A DNA stretch of 64,000 bases from an uncultured Bacillota bacterium (GCA_947383275.1 CANDCW010000003.1:1-64000), one strand, 5' to 3'; shown: positions 32,341 to 41,722, counted from the first letter of the stretch. Numbers and translations are program-made. The notes: generated from the letters alone by a model not told the origin.

Positions 32341-33779
32341 TTTATCGGGAGTTTGGAAAGACAGGGGAAAAGCTGTCCGTTTTGGGGTTTGGCGGCATCC
32401 GGTTTCCGAAAGAGCTGTATATGACGGAGCCGGGACGGGAAGAGCTGGCGGAGCTGGCCGTTGAGGCGTGGAAAAACGGGATCAACTATTTCGATACCGC
32501 GCCCTCCTACTGCAACCAAAAGGGCGAACTGATCTACGGAATGGCCTTTCGCCATATGAAGGATTTCTATGTCTCCACAAAGTCACAAATCAGCGAAGAC
32601 CCCACGGCGGACGATGTAAGGCGCAGATTGGAGACGTCGCTGCGCCGGATGGGCCTTGAGAAGATTCATTTTTATCACATGTGGTGTATTTTGGATATCG
32701 ATCAGTACCGGCGGGTGATTGCGCCTGGCGGCCCCTACTGGGGGGCGCTGAAAGCAAAGGAGGAAGGGCTGATTGACCACATCTGTTTTTCCGCCCACTG
32801 CCGGGGGGACGAAATCGCTGAGATCATCCGGGACGGGTACTTTGAGGGCGTAACCTTGGGCTATAACGTCATCAATGGAAGGTTCCGGCAGGAGGGAGTG
32901 GACGCCGCGCGGGAAGCGGGGATCGGCGTTGTTACCATGAATCCCCTGGCAGGCGGGGTAATACCGAGAAACCAGGATAAATTCAGCTTTGTACGGGAGC
33001 ATGAGGGGCAAAGCGTGTGTGAAGCGGCCCTGCGCTATAATGCGGCGACCCCCGGGATCAACGTGGTGCTCTCCGGCATGAGCAATCGGGAGGAGCTGTA
33101 CCAGAATATCAGGGCCCTGGAAGAGCCGTTGGCCTATCACCAGGACTACCGCAGGTCGGTTGCCCTGAAAATGGACGGCATGTACGACCGGCTCTGCACC
33201 GGGTGCAATTACTGCCAGGGGTGTCCCAAAGAGATTGAAGTGTCCAAATTGATGCTGTCGTACAATCAATATCTCCTCAATGGGCAAAAAGACAGCAGCA
33301 TTTTGTATGAATTGCAGAATGTGTGGAAAGCGAGCCTGGAGGAGACCGTGCCTTGTGTTGCCTGCCAAAGATGTGAGCAGAAGTGCACACAGCATTTAAA
33401 CATTGTAGAGCGGATCGGAGAGATTAACGGCGTTTTAAACCGGCACATTGAGCAGTATAAAAACCACTTGAAGGATATATTTGGAACAAAACGCCGGGTT
33501 GCCTTTTATGGAATGGGCGGAAGGGCGGAGAAAGTCTATGCGGACTATCAGCGCTACTTTAACGGAGAAGCGGTGAAGGCGCAGCTGTTTCTGTTTGACA
33601 AAAATCCGGGAAAGCATGGGCAGGAGCCCTTTACAAAGGGCGTAAAGATTGGGCCGCCCAAGGACCTGGAGAAACTGGGCCTGGATTTATTGGTTATATC
33701 CAGTACCGTGTACTTTGACGAGATTTACCAGGAATTGAAGTACCTGGAGCCGTATGGTGTAACAATAGAAGGAGTGTAG
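32337..33779 (+). CDS. Aldo/keto reductase with two iron-sulfur motifs and a C-terminal Rossmann module
   Basis: The 480 residues contain an AKR barrel (about 1-270) with the full tetrad D53, Y58, K82 and H114 (FDTAPSY, VSTKS, FYHMW). A ferredoxin-like segment follows with CTGCNYCQGCP (about 290) and CVACQRCEQKC (about 340), enough for two [4Fe-4S] clusters. The C-terminal domain (about 385-480) has AFYGMGGRAEKVYADY and LFDKNPGKHGQE, the Rossmann-like module that recurs across this island. AKRs with ferredoxin domains reduce or dehydrate carbonyl compounds with electrons from iron-sulfur clusters. Here the enzyme may reduce a keto-sugar or support the radical SAM enzymes. GTG start with AGGAGG 8 bp upstream. 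Confidence 0.85.
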   Translation: MIYREFGKTGEKLSVLGFGGIRFPKELYMTEPGREELAELAVEAWKNGINYFDTAPSYCNQKGELIYGMAFRHMKDFYVSTKSQISEDPTADDVRRRLETSLRRMGLEKIHFYHMWCILDIDQYRRVIAPGGPYWGALKAKEEGLIDHICFSAHCRGDEIAEIIRDGYFEGVTLGYNVINGRFRQEGVDAAREAGIGVVTMNPLAGGVIPRNQDKFSFVREHEGQSVCEAALRYNAATPGINVVLSGMSNREELYQNIRALEEPLAYHQDYRRSVALKMDGMYDRLCTGCNYCQGCPKEIEVSKLMLSYNQYLLNGQKDSSILYELQNVWKASLEETVPCVACQRCEQKCTQHLNIVERIGEINGVLNRHIEQYKNHLKDIFGTKRRVAFYGMGGRAEKVYADYQRYFNGEAVKAQLFLFDKNPGKHGQEPFTKGVKIGPPKDLEKLGLDLLVISSTVYFDEIYQELKYLEPYGVTIEGV

Positions 33780-33782
33780 AGC

Positions 33783-35003
33783 ATGGGGCTGAACTGCGTA
33801 GGTGAGGAGACGTTTGAAGCGTACCAGATCAAAATTAAGACCATTGTCAGGCAGCTGCTTGGCGGAGAAAAGCACCTGGTTATTTGGGGCGCGGGCGAAA
33901 ACGGCAACCGGTTTATGCGCTATTGCGCCGCGATCCATGTGCCGGTGCGGTGCTTTGTAGACAACAATCCTGCGCTGTGGGGAACGGAGCGGTGGGATAT
34001 TCCCATCATCTCTCCTGCGGAGTTGGGCGGGATGGAAGCTGCCGTCGTATTGATTTCCTTCCCAAGCGCAAAGGTCGTCCAGGAGGTTGCGGCGCAAATC
34101 GAAGGGGCGCCCCACGGGGGGGTGTCGGCCAAACCCTTCTTTGATGACAGCCTTTTTTATCTTCTCCAAAACACGGCCTGCGGCAGAGAAGAGACCGCTG
34201 CGGAAGTGATCACCAGCATGTATCGAGCGGTGCATGATAATACATATTTATGTATGGAAATGCTGGTGTCCAAGCCGATGACCACAAAATGCAATTTGCG
34301 GTGCAAGTATTGCATGCTAAGAATTCCATATCTGAAAACAAGACAAGATGAGCCGTTAGAAGAAATTTTAGCAAATATAGAACGCACCTTGGAAATTGTT
34401 GATTCGATTAAAACACTGGATGTATCCGGCGGAGAGACATTTCTTTATTGTGATTTGATACCGTTTCTCAACGAATTAAAAAAGTATAGCCGTATTTTTA
34501 GCATAAACCTTGTAACAAATGGAACGATAGTCCCAGATGATGCCGTTTTCGAAGCAATGAAAAACAGTAACATTGTGCTCAAAATAAGTGATTACGGGGA
34601 AGTATCAAAAAATATATCTAAACTTGAGAAAAAATGTGAGGAAAAAGATATTCCGTGCTTTGTGCAGAGTAGTAGCTGGTTTGACTTATCGCCCCATCAA
34701 GGTTTGAATTACTCACAGGATGAATTGCAAAAGATTTTTGATTGCTGCACATTGAAAGATAACTGTATTAGAAATTGGGACGGCATTATTTACCGATGTG
34801 GGTTTCAGCGTGTGTGGGGAGATGCCGGGCTGGTTGATGATGTTGATCGGATTAAACAAGACGGTATTGACCTGAATGACAGAAGCGATGACCGGGCGCT
34901 GAAAAAGCGGTTGAAGGAATATCTGACAACGACAGTTCCGTTTGAGATTTGTAAGTATTGCAGGGGGAATACAGCGCCAATCCCACGGGCAATCCAACTA
35001 TAG
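33783..35003 (+). CDS. Rossmann module fused to a radical SAM domain (mosaic gene)
   Basis: The 406 residues have an N-terminal module (about 20-120; LVIWGAGENGNRFMRY, CFVDNNPALWG) and a radical SAM domain from about residue 155 with CNLRCKYC, LDVSGGETFLYCDLI, NLVTNGTIVPDD and late cysteines in CCTLKDNCI, YRCGFQRVW and ICKYCRGN. The DNA is GC-rich up to about 34200 and then abruptly AT-rich to the end, so the gene looks assembled from two sources. It begins 3 bp after the AKR gene with AAGGAG at 33769. Substrate unknown. Confidence 0.83.
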   Translation: MGLNCVGEETFEAYQIKIKTIVRQLLGGEKHLVIWGAGENGNRFMRYCAAIHVPVRCFVDNNPALWGTERWDIPIISPAELGGMEAAVVLISFPSAKVVQEVAAQIEGAPHGGVSAKPFFDDSLFYLLQNTACGREETAAEVITSMYRAVHDNTYLCMEMLVSKPMTTKCNLRCKYCMLRIPYLKTRQDEPLEEILANIERTLEIVDSIKTLDVSGGETFLYCDLIPFLNELKKYSRIFSINLVTNGTIVPDDAVFEAMKNSNIVLKISDYGEVSKNISKLEKKCEEKDIPCFVQSSSWFDLSPHQGLNYSQDELQKIFDCCTLKDNCIRNWDGIIYRCGFQRVWGDAGLVDDVDRIKQDGIDLNDRSDDRALKKRLKEYLTTTVPFEICKYCRGNTAPIPRAIQL

Positions 35004-35019
35004 GAAAGAGGAGCATCGG

Positions 35020-36333
35020 ATGAATTTGCAGGAGTTTATCAAAAAGTATGAGAACGCGGGCATTATAAGCGACCGAGCGGCTGCGGAACAGGTATTGGAT
35101 GAGTTCCGCAGCTGCTTTCAGGGGAAAAAAGCAGTGATTTACGGGGCCGGGATATTGGGAAAATCCGTATCCAATATTTTGGAGTACATAAACGTTGAAG
35201 TTGCCTTTTTGCTGGACCGAAATTTTGAGTTTCAGGCAAAAAAATTTAACGTTCCGGTCTATGCGCCTGAATATCTGCTGGGCTGCAGCGGCGGGGCCGA
35301 TCTAGAACTGCTTCTGGCGGTAAATGAGCAGATTGCGGAAGAGGTTAAAAACCAGTATCAGGAGTGGTCCTGTCCGGTTGAGCTTACGTTTTTATCTGAA
35401 AAGCTCCAGAATGTTTTGAAGAGCTCTATCTGCACCCAAAAATTAGCAGACGGCAGATTTGATCCGTTAAGCTGTTTTGAATGCGGCATTGTTGACAATG
35501 GCTGCGAAGTATTTTACCAATATGGAAAACAGTGCATTGGAAAAGAAAACGTGGTGGAGACCGCTAAAATTGAAGGGCTTGGCGTGATAATGGGGCAGGT
35601 ATGCACGTTAAAGTGCATCCACTGCAACGAGTCTCTGCCCCATTTTGACCGTACTTGCAGAGGCTTTGAGAAAAAAGAGGACATTCTGGCCAGTCTGCGG
35701 CTGCTGACAGAAGCCTGCGGTGTAATTGGCCACATTGAACTGGTAGGGGGAGAGCCCTTTTTACACCCCGATTTAGCGGGCGTCCTCAAAGGAATATTGG
35801 ATTTAAACATTGGCTTTGTTCAGATCTTTACAAACGGGACGGTTGTTCCAAGCGAAGAAGTGTGCGAAGTTTTAGCAAATAAGAGAATTGCGGTCTATAT
35901 TTCCAACTACGAGCGTGTTTTAAGTGAAACATTTAAGAAAAACAGGAACTTGATGGAGGAAAAGTTTAAAAAATATGGCGTAACCTATGAGCTGGGACGC
36001 AGCAAAAGCTGGATGGATTTCTCCTCTTTTGAGGAGATTGAGGAGTCGGATGAGCAGTGGCGCGAGCAGTATGAGAACTGCGGGATGAACAAGTGCCACC
36101 GGCTGTATCAGGGCCGTCTGTTTGGCTGCCCCCACCACTATGGCGGCACGGTGCGCGGCTTTATTGACATAGAGGACTCCGTGGACATACACAAATACAA
36201 TGCAGAGGAGCTGGCCGGAGTGCTAAAGCGATTTAGAGAAGAACCGTGTAAAGCGTGCAGGAGATGCAAGATGCCATTTCAGGCGCCTTTTGTAAAAGAC
36301 GCGATTCAGATGGGGGAGGAAAATGATGGCTGA
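35020..36333 (+). CDS. Rossmann module fused to a radical SAM domain
   Basis: This 437-residue protein has an N-terminal module (about 35-125; AVIYGAGILGKSVSNIL, FLLDRNFEFQ) and a radical SAM domain from about residue 190 with CTLKCIHC, IELVGGEPFLHPDL and VQIFTNGTVVPSEE. Late cysteines (CGMNKCHRLYQGRLFGCPHH, PCKACRRC) suggest an auxiliary cluster. The architecture matches the genes at 33783 and 41723. The ATG at 35020 has AGAGGAG 7 bp upstream; longer in-frame starts overlap the previous gene. Its 3' end overlaps the next start by 8 bp. Confidence 0.84.
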   Translation: MNLQEFIKKYENAGIISDRAAAEQVLDEFRSCFQGKKAVIYGAGILGKSVSNILEYINVEVAFLLDRNFEFQAKKFNVPVYAPEYLLGCSGGADLELLLAVNEQIAEEVKNQYQEWSCPVELTFLSEKLQNVLKSSICTQKLADGRFDPLSCFECGIVDNGCEVFYQYGKQCIGKENVVETAKIEGLGVIMGQVCTLKCIHCNESLPHFDRTCRGFEKKEDILASLRLLTEACGVIGHIELVGGEPFLHPDLAGVLKGILDLNIGFVQIFTNGTVVPSEEVCEVLANKRIAVYISNYERVLSETFKKNRNLMEEKFKKYGVTYELGRSKSWMDFSSFEEIEESDEQWREQYENCGMNKCHRLYQGRLFGCPHHYGGTVRGFIDIEDSVDIHKYNAEELAGVLKRFREEPCKACRRCKMPFQAPFVKDAIQMGEENDG

Positions 36334-37351
36334 AAAGCAGGTCATTCAACATAAACGGCACCCGCTGGAAGAAGTCGTGCCGTTGGAAGCTCCGTATATT
36401 GTCTATATCGACCCCTGCGGGGCCTGCAATTTTAAGTGCAATTTCTGCCCCTGCAATACGTCGGATTTTATGGTAAAGGAACGCCACAAGATAATGGATC
36501 TGGCGCTCTTTCATAAAATAGTGGATAACTTAAAGGAGTTTCCTCAAAAGGTCAGGGTCGTTTATCTGTTTGCGTTTGGAGAGCCGCTGCTGAACAAGAA
36601 CATCGTTGAAATGATTCGATGCCTGAGGGAGAGCCAGGTGTGCGACGAGATCAGGATGTATACAAACGGCGCTCTGTTGAATCCGGAACTGAATTCGGCC
36701 CTGGCCGATTCCGGCATTGATTTAATAAGAATTTCCGTCAATGCCCTGGATGGAAACGCGTACAAAGAGCTGTGTGGGGTAACGGTGGATTATAGTAAAT
36801 TTTATCAAAATTTGCAGGATTTATACCAAAAGACCAGAGGGAAGGCAAAGTTGGCAATCAAATTGGTCAATGCGACCATAAAAGAGCAGAGCCAGCTGAA
36901 ACAATTCCACGAGATGTACGCCCCCATTTCAGATTATATTTTTATGGAGGATATTTTTGACGGATGGCCCGAGTTTGAAGACGTTGTCATACCGGAGGGC
37001 GTGCTGAAAAGCAGCAACTGGGATTGGAGGAACGCGGGACACAGTATATGCACATACAGCCTGACCACCATGACAATCCACTCCAATGGCTGGGTGAGCC
37101 CCTGCTGCGCGGATTGGAAATTTGGAGCGGTTTATGGTGACGTGAATCATTCCACAGTCAAGGAAATATGGAACTCCAAGGAATTGCGGCAAATGCAGCT
37201 GGCACACTTGAAAAAGACAAAGGGGATATACCCCATCTGCGACACATGTACCATGAGAACGGTTGACAGTATCGATGCTGCGGCGGACATTGTGATCAAA
37301 CGTTTGGAGTCGTTGGACGATAGAAAACAACCTGGAGGGTCAGAACAATGA
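36326..37351 (+). CDS. Radical SAM/SPASM-like protein (paralogue 3 of 3)
   Basis: This 341-residue protein closely resembles the products at 30315 and 31330: YIDPCGACNFKCNFCPC, FAFGEPLLNKNI, RMYTNGALLNPE, SPCCADWKFGAVYGDV and CDTCTMR. The second ATG (36326) is chosen because GGGGGAGG is 6 bp upstream, versus 3 bp for the first. It overlaps the previous stop by 8 bp and the next start by 4 bp (ATGA), implying coupled translation. Three separated copies of one radical SAM type in one island suggest three related substrates or steps. Confidence 0.85.
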   Translation: MAEKQVIQHKRHPLEEVVPLEAPYIVYIDPCGACNFKCNFCPCNTSDFMVKERHKIMDLALFHKIVDNLKEFPQKVRVVYLFAFGEPLLNKNIVEMIRCLRESQVCDEIRMYTNGALLNPELNSALADSGIDLIRISVNALDGNAYKELCGVTVDYSKFYQNLQDLYQKTRGKAKLAIKLVNATIKEQSQLKQFHEMYAPISDYIFMEDIFDGWPEFEDVVIPEGVLKSSNWDWRNAGHSICTYSLTTMTIHSNGWVSPCCADWKFGAVYGDVNHSTVKEIWNSKELRQMQLAHLKKTKGIYPICDTCTMRTVDSIDAAADIVIKRLESLDDRKQPGGSEQ

Positions 37352-38538
37352 AAATAAAAGAGTTAATCTATCAGTGCCTAGAGGAACATGTACCACAGAT
37401 GAAAAAGGAACGGGAGGAAAATTTAATCCGCTGGAGAAATTGGAGCCGCGACCCTGATAAGAAAGTGGTTGTGTTTGGCGCCTCCGCAATGTGCGAGATT
37501 TGTATCCGGCACCTTGAAAACCTGGGAATTAAAGTAGATATCATCTGTGATAACAATAGGGATCCATATGGTGAGTTTGTAACGGACAATGGAAGGACTA
37601 TAAAAATTGTTTCGGTGGAAGAGGCCCTTTCGGGCGGCCACGAAAAGATGTGCATTCTTGCTGTAGGGGCACAGCATTTTCCGGCAGTTTCTGCGCAATT
37701 GGAGCGGTACCAAATATCAGAGTGCGTTATGAAGTGGCATCTGGATTTCTATTTGGAAACTGTGGCGATGATGTGTACGCAATCCACTCCCTTTATGGAG
37801 AAGATTCGTGAGCTGCTGGGATTTTATGACGATGAGGAATCCCTGCAAATACTGTGGCAGCACTTTTTAATACTGTTTGAGCTGAATCATATACCGGAAG
37901 AACTGCAGTCTCTTTCAATGGAAAAGCTCTGCGTTAGACCGCAGTACTTTTTGGAGGACGGAAAGTACCTTGGTAAACAGGACATCATGGTGGATTGTGG
38001 GGCTTACATTGGCGATACCCTGGAGGATTTGATTTACAAAACAAAAAACCATGATTTTAATCAATATGATTGTTATGAGTTATTTCCAAGCACATATGAG
38101 GAACTGCGGAAAACAGTGGAAAAGCTGCCCGATGAAATCCAAAAGAAGGTGCGAATCTTCAATGCCGGCGTGGGGGAGGACAACGCTAGGGTGTATGCCA
38201 TGAACGGATCCACAACCCAGCACAGCTCTAGTGCTTTGCGCAATGGAGATACGGAAACTAAGATTATTCGGCTGGATGACGCCTATAACGGGAAAAATGT
38301 CACATTCATCAAAATGGATATTGAAGGAAGCGAGCAGGCCGCGCTCCGGGGGGCAAAGAACGTAATTGCGCGGTGCCGTCCGCTGTGCGCAGTCTGTATT
38401 TATCATTCCTTCGCGGCATTTTGGGAAGTGCCCCAGCTGCTGCGGGAGTGTGTACCGGAATATAGCATGATACTGCGGCATCATACTACCTTTTGGGATG
38501 ACAGTGTCTGCTATGCGAAAATAGGGGAATGGACGTAA
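37348..38538 (+). CDS. Rossmann module fused to an FkbM-type methyltransferase
   Basis: The 396 residues have an N-terminal module (about 35-125; VVVFGASAMCEICIRHL, IICDNNRDPYG) followed by an FkbM-type O-methyltransferase domain from about residue 205. The latter shows MVDCGAYIGDTLEDLI, DCYELFPSTYEEL and IKMDIEGSEQAALRGAKNVI, all diagnostic of the family. FkbM enzymes O-methylate sugars and polyketides. The product probably methylates a hydroxyl in the glycan. It starts within the previous stop (ATGA). Confidence 0.86.
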   Translation: MKIKELIYQCLEEHVPQMKKEREENLIRWRNWSRDPDKKVVVFGASAMCEICIRHLENLGIKVDIICDNNRDPYGEFVTDNGRTIKIVSVEEALSGGHEKMCILAVGAQHFPAVSAQLERYQISECVMKWHLDFYLETVAMMCTQSTPFMEKIRELLGFYDDEESLQILWQHFLILFELNHIPEELQSLSMEKLCVRPQYFLEDGKYLGKQDIMVDCGAYIGDTLEDLIYKTKNHDFNQYDCYELFPSTYEELRKTVEKLPDEIQKKVRIFNAGVGEDNARVYAMNGSTTQHSSSALRNGDTETKIIRLDDAYNGKNVTFIKMDIEGSEQAALRGAKNVIARCRPLCAVCIYHSFAAFWEVPQLLRECVPEYSMILRHHTTFWDDSVCYAKIGEWT

Positions 38539-38558
38539 GCTTGTGAGGCAAGGTATTT

Positions 38559-40253
38559 ATGAATTTACCAGAGAATGAGAGCATAACGTACAACATGGAG
38601 CACCAGACACTACAAATTCTAGACCTGTTACATACAATGCAAGAGGCGTGCGCCGCTTTGCATTTTGCAATGGCGTCTGAAGATATGACGCAATTTCGGG
38701 CCCTGCTTGGAGATCTGGATGCGGGATTTTCCACATTAGTGTCTCTGTCCGATGGCATAGAGTTGGTGGGCTATGAGCATTTAAGCGGCGCTAGCCAAAC
38801 AGCTCAGGCATCTCTTTACCAGATAAAAAAGCTTGGTATTGCGAATCAAACCTCCTGTCTTGCAAAAATTGAATATGAGCTGCTTCCTATTGTTCAAGGC
38901 GCTTATATTGCGTTTTACTTTTTCCAGTATCTGCGTGAGCACCCGGAGAAAGCTGCAGACTTTTTTCAAAAAGACAAGAGCGTTTTATTTGAAAATCCTT
39001 ACGTGGACGGGGCGTCTGAGGGTCGCCCGTATAAGTATGAGGTATCGATTGTGGTGCTTGCGTACAATAAATTGGAATATACAAAAATGTGCGTTGAAAG
39101 CCTGTTGAAGAATATTCCAAAAGGGCTGAATTATGAGCTGATTTTGATGAATAATGGCTCAAGTGATGGAACAAAGGAATATTTTGAAGGTGTTCATCCG
39201 CATAAGCAGTTGGATGTTGCGGTCAACGGGTGCAGCCACGATGCTATATACCGTATCGTGGAGGGTGAGTTTACGCTTTTTATTAGTAACGATGTGATTG
39301 TTACCCCGCACGCGATAGAAAATATGCTGATATGTATTCGTTCCGATCCGAAGATCGCTTGGGTGGTTCCCACGACCCCCAACGTGAGTAACCTCCAGAC
39401 AATTCCCGCACAGTATAGTACGCAAGAGGAATTATTTCAGTTTGCGCAACAAAATAATAGATCAGATTCCAGCAGATGGGAGCAGCGGACGCGGCTGTGC
39501 AATCCCATTGACCTTCGGCGCAACAGTGTGTTCTATGGAGCGGGCGGCTTGTACCTAAGCGGCTTTTTCTACACTACGGATCCGGTTCATTATGATTCTT
39601 TTCCTGATGACTGCATATCTCTTCTGCTGCGTCGGAACGGCTATAAAATGATGCTGGCAAAGGATGCGTACTGCCATCATTTCGGCTCAGTTACGTTGAA
39701 GGACGAAATAAAGCAGCAGAATGAGCAGATGTATTACCAGGAGGGGCGGCAGAAATTTAGCAAAGTCTTTGGAGTGGAGCCCTGGGGACCCGGCTTTTGC
39801 TATGACTTGGTATTTAGAAACCGAGTTGTGGATGAAGAAAACGGCCCTGTTGATATTTTGGGGATCAATTGTGGACTGGGAAGCAATTCCTTAAAAATAA
39901 AAGAGCAGATTAAGGAATATTGCCACAATACAAATTGTACGCTTGTAAATTTGACAGACGATATACATTATATTGAGGATCTTCGGGGTGTCAGCGACAG
40001 CGCATCAGTGATTACAACGATCAAGGAGTTAAAAACGTCACTGTTTCATCGTACATTTCGATACATTGTGTGGGAAGGCCCATTTCTGGAGCAGTACAAA
40101 TTTTCTACACTGCTAAGCCTATGCCTGAATCACCTGGAAGATGGAGGAACATTATTTATTCAATCAAACAGCCAATCCTCAAAGTACATTGCTAGAGAAT
40201 TCCTTGATCGGGAGGAATTGGGGAACGGCTGGGTTCGGATCAGGAAAAAATGA
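38559..40253 (+). CDS. Family 2 glycosyltransferase with extra N- and C-terminal domains
   Basis: This 564-residue protein has a helical N-terminal region (about 1-150), a GT-A domain (about 155-430; VSIVVLAYNKLEYTKMCVES, LMNNGSSDGTKEYF, LFISNDVIVTP with the D-x-x/metal region) and a C-terminal domain (about 430-564; VDILGINCGLGSNSLKIKEQ) that resembles a degenerate methyltransferase Rossmann fold. It would extend the glycan started by the first glycosyltransferase. The start codon lacks a strong ribosome binding site (only GGCAAGG about 6 bp before). The stop overlaps the next start (ATGA). Confidence 0.82.
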   Translation: MNLPENESITYNMEHQTLQILDLLHTMQEACAALHFAMASEDMTQFRALLGDLDAGFSTLVSLSDGIELVGYEHLSGASQTAQASLYQIKKLGIANQTSCLAKIEYELLPIVQGAYIAFYFFQYLREHPEKAADFFQKDKSVLFENPYVDGASEGRPYKYEVSIVVLAYNKLEYTKMCVESLLKNIPKGLNYELILMNNGSSDGTKEYFEGVHPHKQLDVAVNGCSHDAIYRIVEGEFTLFISNDVIVTPHAIENMLICIRSDPKIAWVVPTTPNVSNLQTIPAQYSTQEELFQFAQQNNRSDSSRWEQRTRLCNPIDLRRNSVFYGAGGLYLSGFFYTTDPVHYDSFPDDCISLLLRRNGYKMMLAKDAYCHHFGSVTLKDEIKQQNEQMYYQEGRQKFSKVFGVEPWGPGFCYDLVFRNRVVDEENGPVDILGINCGLGSNSLKIKEQIKEYCHNTNCTLVNLTDDIHYIEDLRGVSDSASVITTIKELKTSLFHRTFRYIVWEGPFLEQYKFSTLLSLCLNHLEDGGTLFIQSNSQSSKYIAREFLDREELGNGWVRIRKK

Positions 40254-41308
40254 AAAAGACAGCCATTTTGACACTGCATTTTTATAACAATTTCGGTTCG
40301 GTGCTCCAGGCATACGCCCTGAAGCGGACTTTAGAGAAGCTGGGGAACCAAGTGGACATCCTGCCCTACCACCCCCGGCTTCCGGAGTATACATACTTCC
40401 AGGACCGGGAGCTTCAGGTAGCCTATGCTGGAAAGTGCGGCAGATTTTCGGATTTTCGCCAGCGTTTCTTGGGTATGACGGGAAATGCGGAACAGGGCAG
40501 CAGCCGCTGGACGGAGTATGACGCATACGTTGTTGGCAGCGACATTGTATGGGGCCGGGAGTTTTCAGGGCTGGAGCCGGCATATTTTTTGGATTTTGTC
40601 CCAGAAGGCAGGCGGAAGATTGCCTATGCGGCCAGCGTGATTCTGACAGAAAACGGCGCAACCGAGGACGACCGCCTATTTGCGGCGCGGCTTCCGCGTT
40701 TTGATGCGATATCCGTGCGAGAGACCTCCAGTGCTGCCAGCATCCAGCGTTTTACAGAGCGGAAGGTTGCCGCAGTTTTGGACCCGACCTTGCTGTTGAC
40801 TCGGGAGGAGTACGCTCCTCTGGAGATCCAGCGGGAGGATATGCTGGAGAAGCCATACCTGCTGTCCTACTTTTTGACGCATGATCCGGCGGTGGTAGAT
40901 TACACCAACCTGATGGCGCAAAAGCTGGGCCTGCGGGTGATCCACTACTTTGCGGACTACCCCGGCCGGGTGTTTCCGGAGGGCTCCGGGTGCTTCGCGT
41001 TCGCGGGCCCGGGAGAATTTTTGGGGTATATAAAACATGCTGCTTGTATCTTTACCAACTCCTTTCATGGAACCTGCTTTGCCATGATCTATCGCAGGCC
41101 GTTTTACACGTATATGGCAAAGCGGGCAATGCTGTCCCGGGTCCGGGATACGGTGGGACGGCTGGGAATGGAGGGGCAATTTTTTAGGGACTTTCGTGAT
41201 TTTCAGAAGATATCTCTGGAAATTGACTATAGGGGGATGGAGGACAGGCTTCTGAGAGAGAAAGCCGGGTCGCTGAAGTTCTTGAGCGGTGTATTGGAGG
41301 AGACGTGA
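40250..41308 (+). CDS. Polysaccharide pyruvyl transferase family protein
   Basis: This 352-residue member of the CsaB/WcaK family begins AILTLHFYNNFGSVLQAYALK and contains YVVGSDIVWG, ISVRETSSAA, VLDPTLLLT and the conserved histidine in FTNSFHGTCFAMIY near residue 270. Enzymes of this family add a pyruvate ketal from phosphoenolpyruvate to sugar hydroxyls, giving the glycan a negative charge. Its presence fits an acidic flagellar or cell-surface glycan. Overlapping starts and stops on both sides indicate translational coupling. Confidence 0.88.
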   Translation: MKKTAILTLHFYNNFGSVLQAYALKRTLEKLGNQVDILPYHPRLPEYTYFQDRELQVAYAGKCGRFSDFRQRFLGMTGNAEQGSSRWTEYDAYVVGSDIVWGREFSGLEPAYFLDFVPEGRRKIAYAASVILTENGATEDDRLFAARLPRFDAISVRETSSAASIQRFTERKVAAVLDPTLLLTREEYAPLEIQREDMLEKPYLLSYFLTHDPAVVDYTNLMAQKLGLRVIHYFADYPGRVFPEGSGCFAFAGPGEFLGYIKHAACIFTNSFHGTCFAMIYRRPFYTYMAKRAMLSRVRDTVGRLGMEGQFFRDFRDFQKISLEIDYRGMEDRLLREKAGSLKFLSGVLEET

Positions 41309-41712
41309 TGTATAACGGCGTCTATGATAAGGAGCAGTTTGCCTACCTGCACCATACGCTGAGAAAATGGCTGAGGCTGAAGCTGGAGGGAGGCAGCCTG
41401 GGAGACAGGCTGTATCAAGCCGGGGTGCGGTCTGCGGCCGTTTACGGCGCCGGTGGCCTGGGAGAGGAGGTCCTCCTTGATCTGAGGGACTCCCCTGTGC
41501 GGGTTTGCTGCTTGATTGACCGCCGGGCGGCGGAATACCCCGGCGGCTTGAACGGACTGCCAGTGTTGGACGCCGGGGAATATGGAGCTTCGCCAGTGGG
41601 AGACGTTGTGCTGGTGACGGCGGAATACTATGTTCAGGAGATCAAAGAGGCGCTGACAGTAGCTGGTGTGCCAGTTGAGCGAATCGTCTCTTTGGCCATG
41701 GCCTTGGGGTAG
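41308..41712 (+). CDS. Stand-alone Rossmann-like module
   Basis: This 134-residue protein consists almost entirely of the module fused elsewhere in the island: a short helical lead (about 1-38), then AAVYGAGGLGEEVLLDLR, CLIDRRAAEYPG, LPVLDAGEY and VVLVTAEYYVQEIKEAL. It resembles the N-terminal nucleotide-sugar-binding part of PglD/NeuD-type proteins and the C-terminal part of sugar C-methyltransferases, but has no catalytic domain. The ATG at 41308 has GGAGGAG 5 bp upstream and shares a base with the previous stop. A possible role is a detachable substrate- or cofactor-binding subunit for the enzyme encoded next, which carries the same module. Confidence 0.72.
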   Translation: MYNGVYDKEQFAYLHHTLRKWLRLKLEGGSLGDRLYQAGVRSAAVYGAGGLGEEVLLDLRDSPVRVCCLIDRRAAEYPGGLNGLPVLDAGEYGASPVGDVVLVTAEYYVQEIKEALTVAGVPVERIVSLAMALG

Positions 41713-41722
41713 GAGGGCGGAA

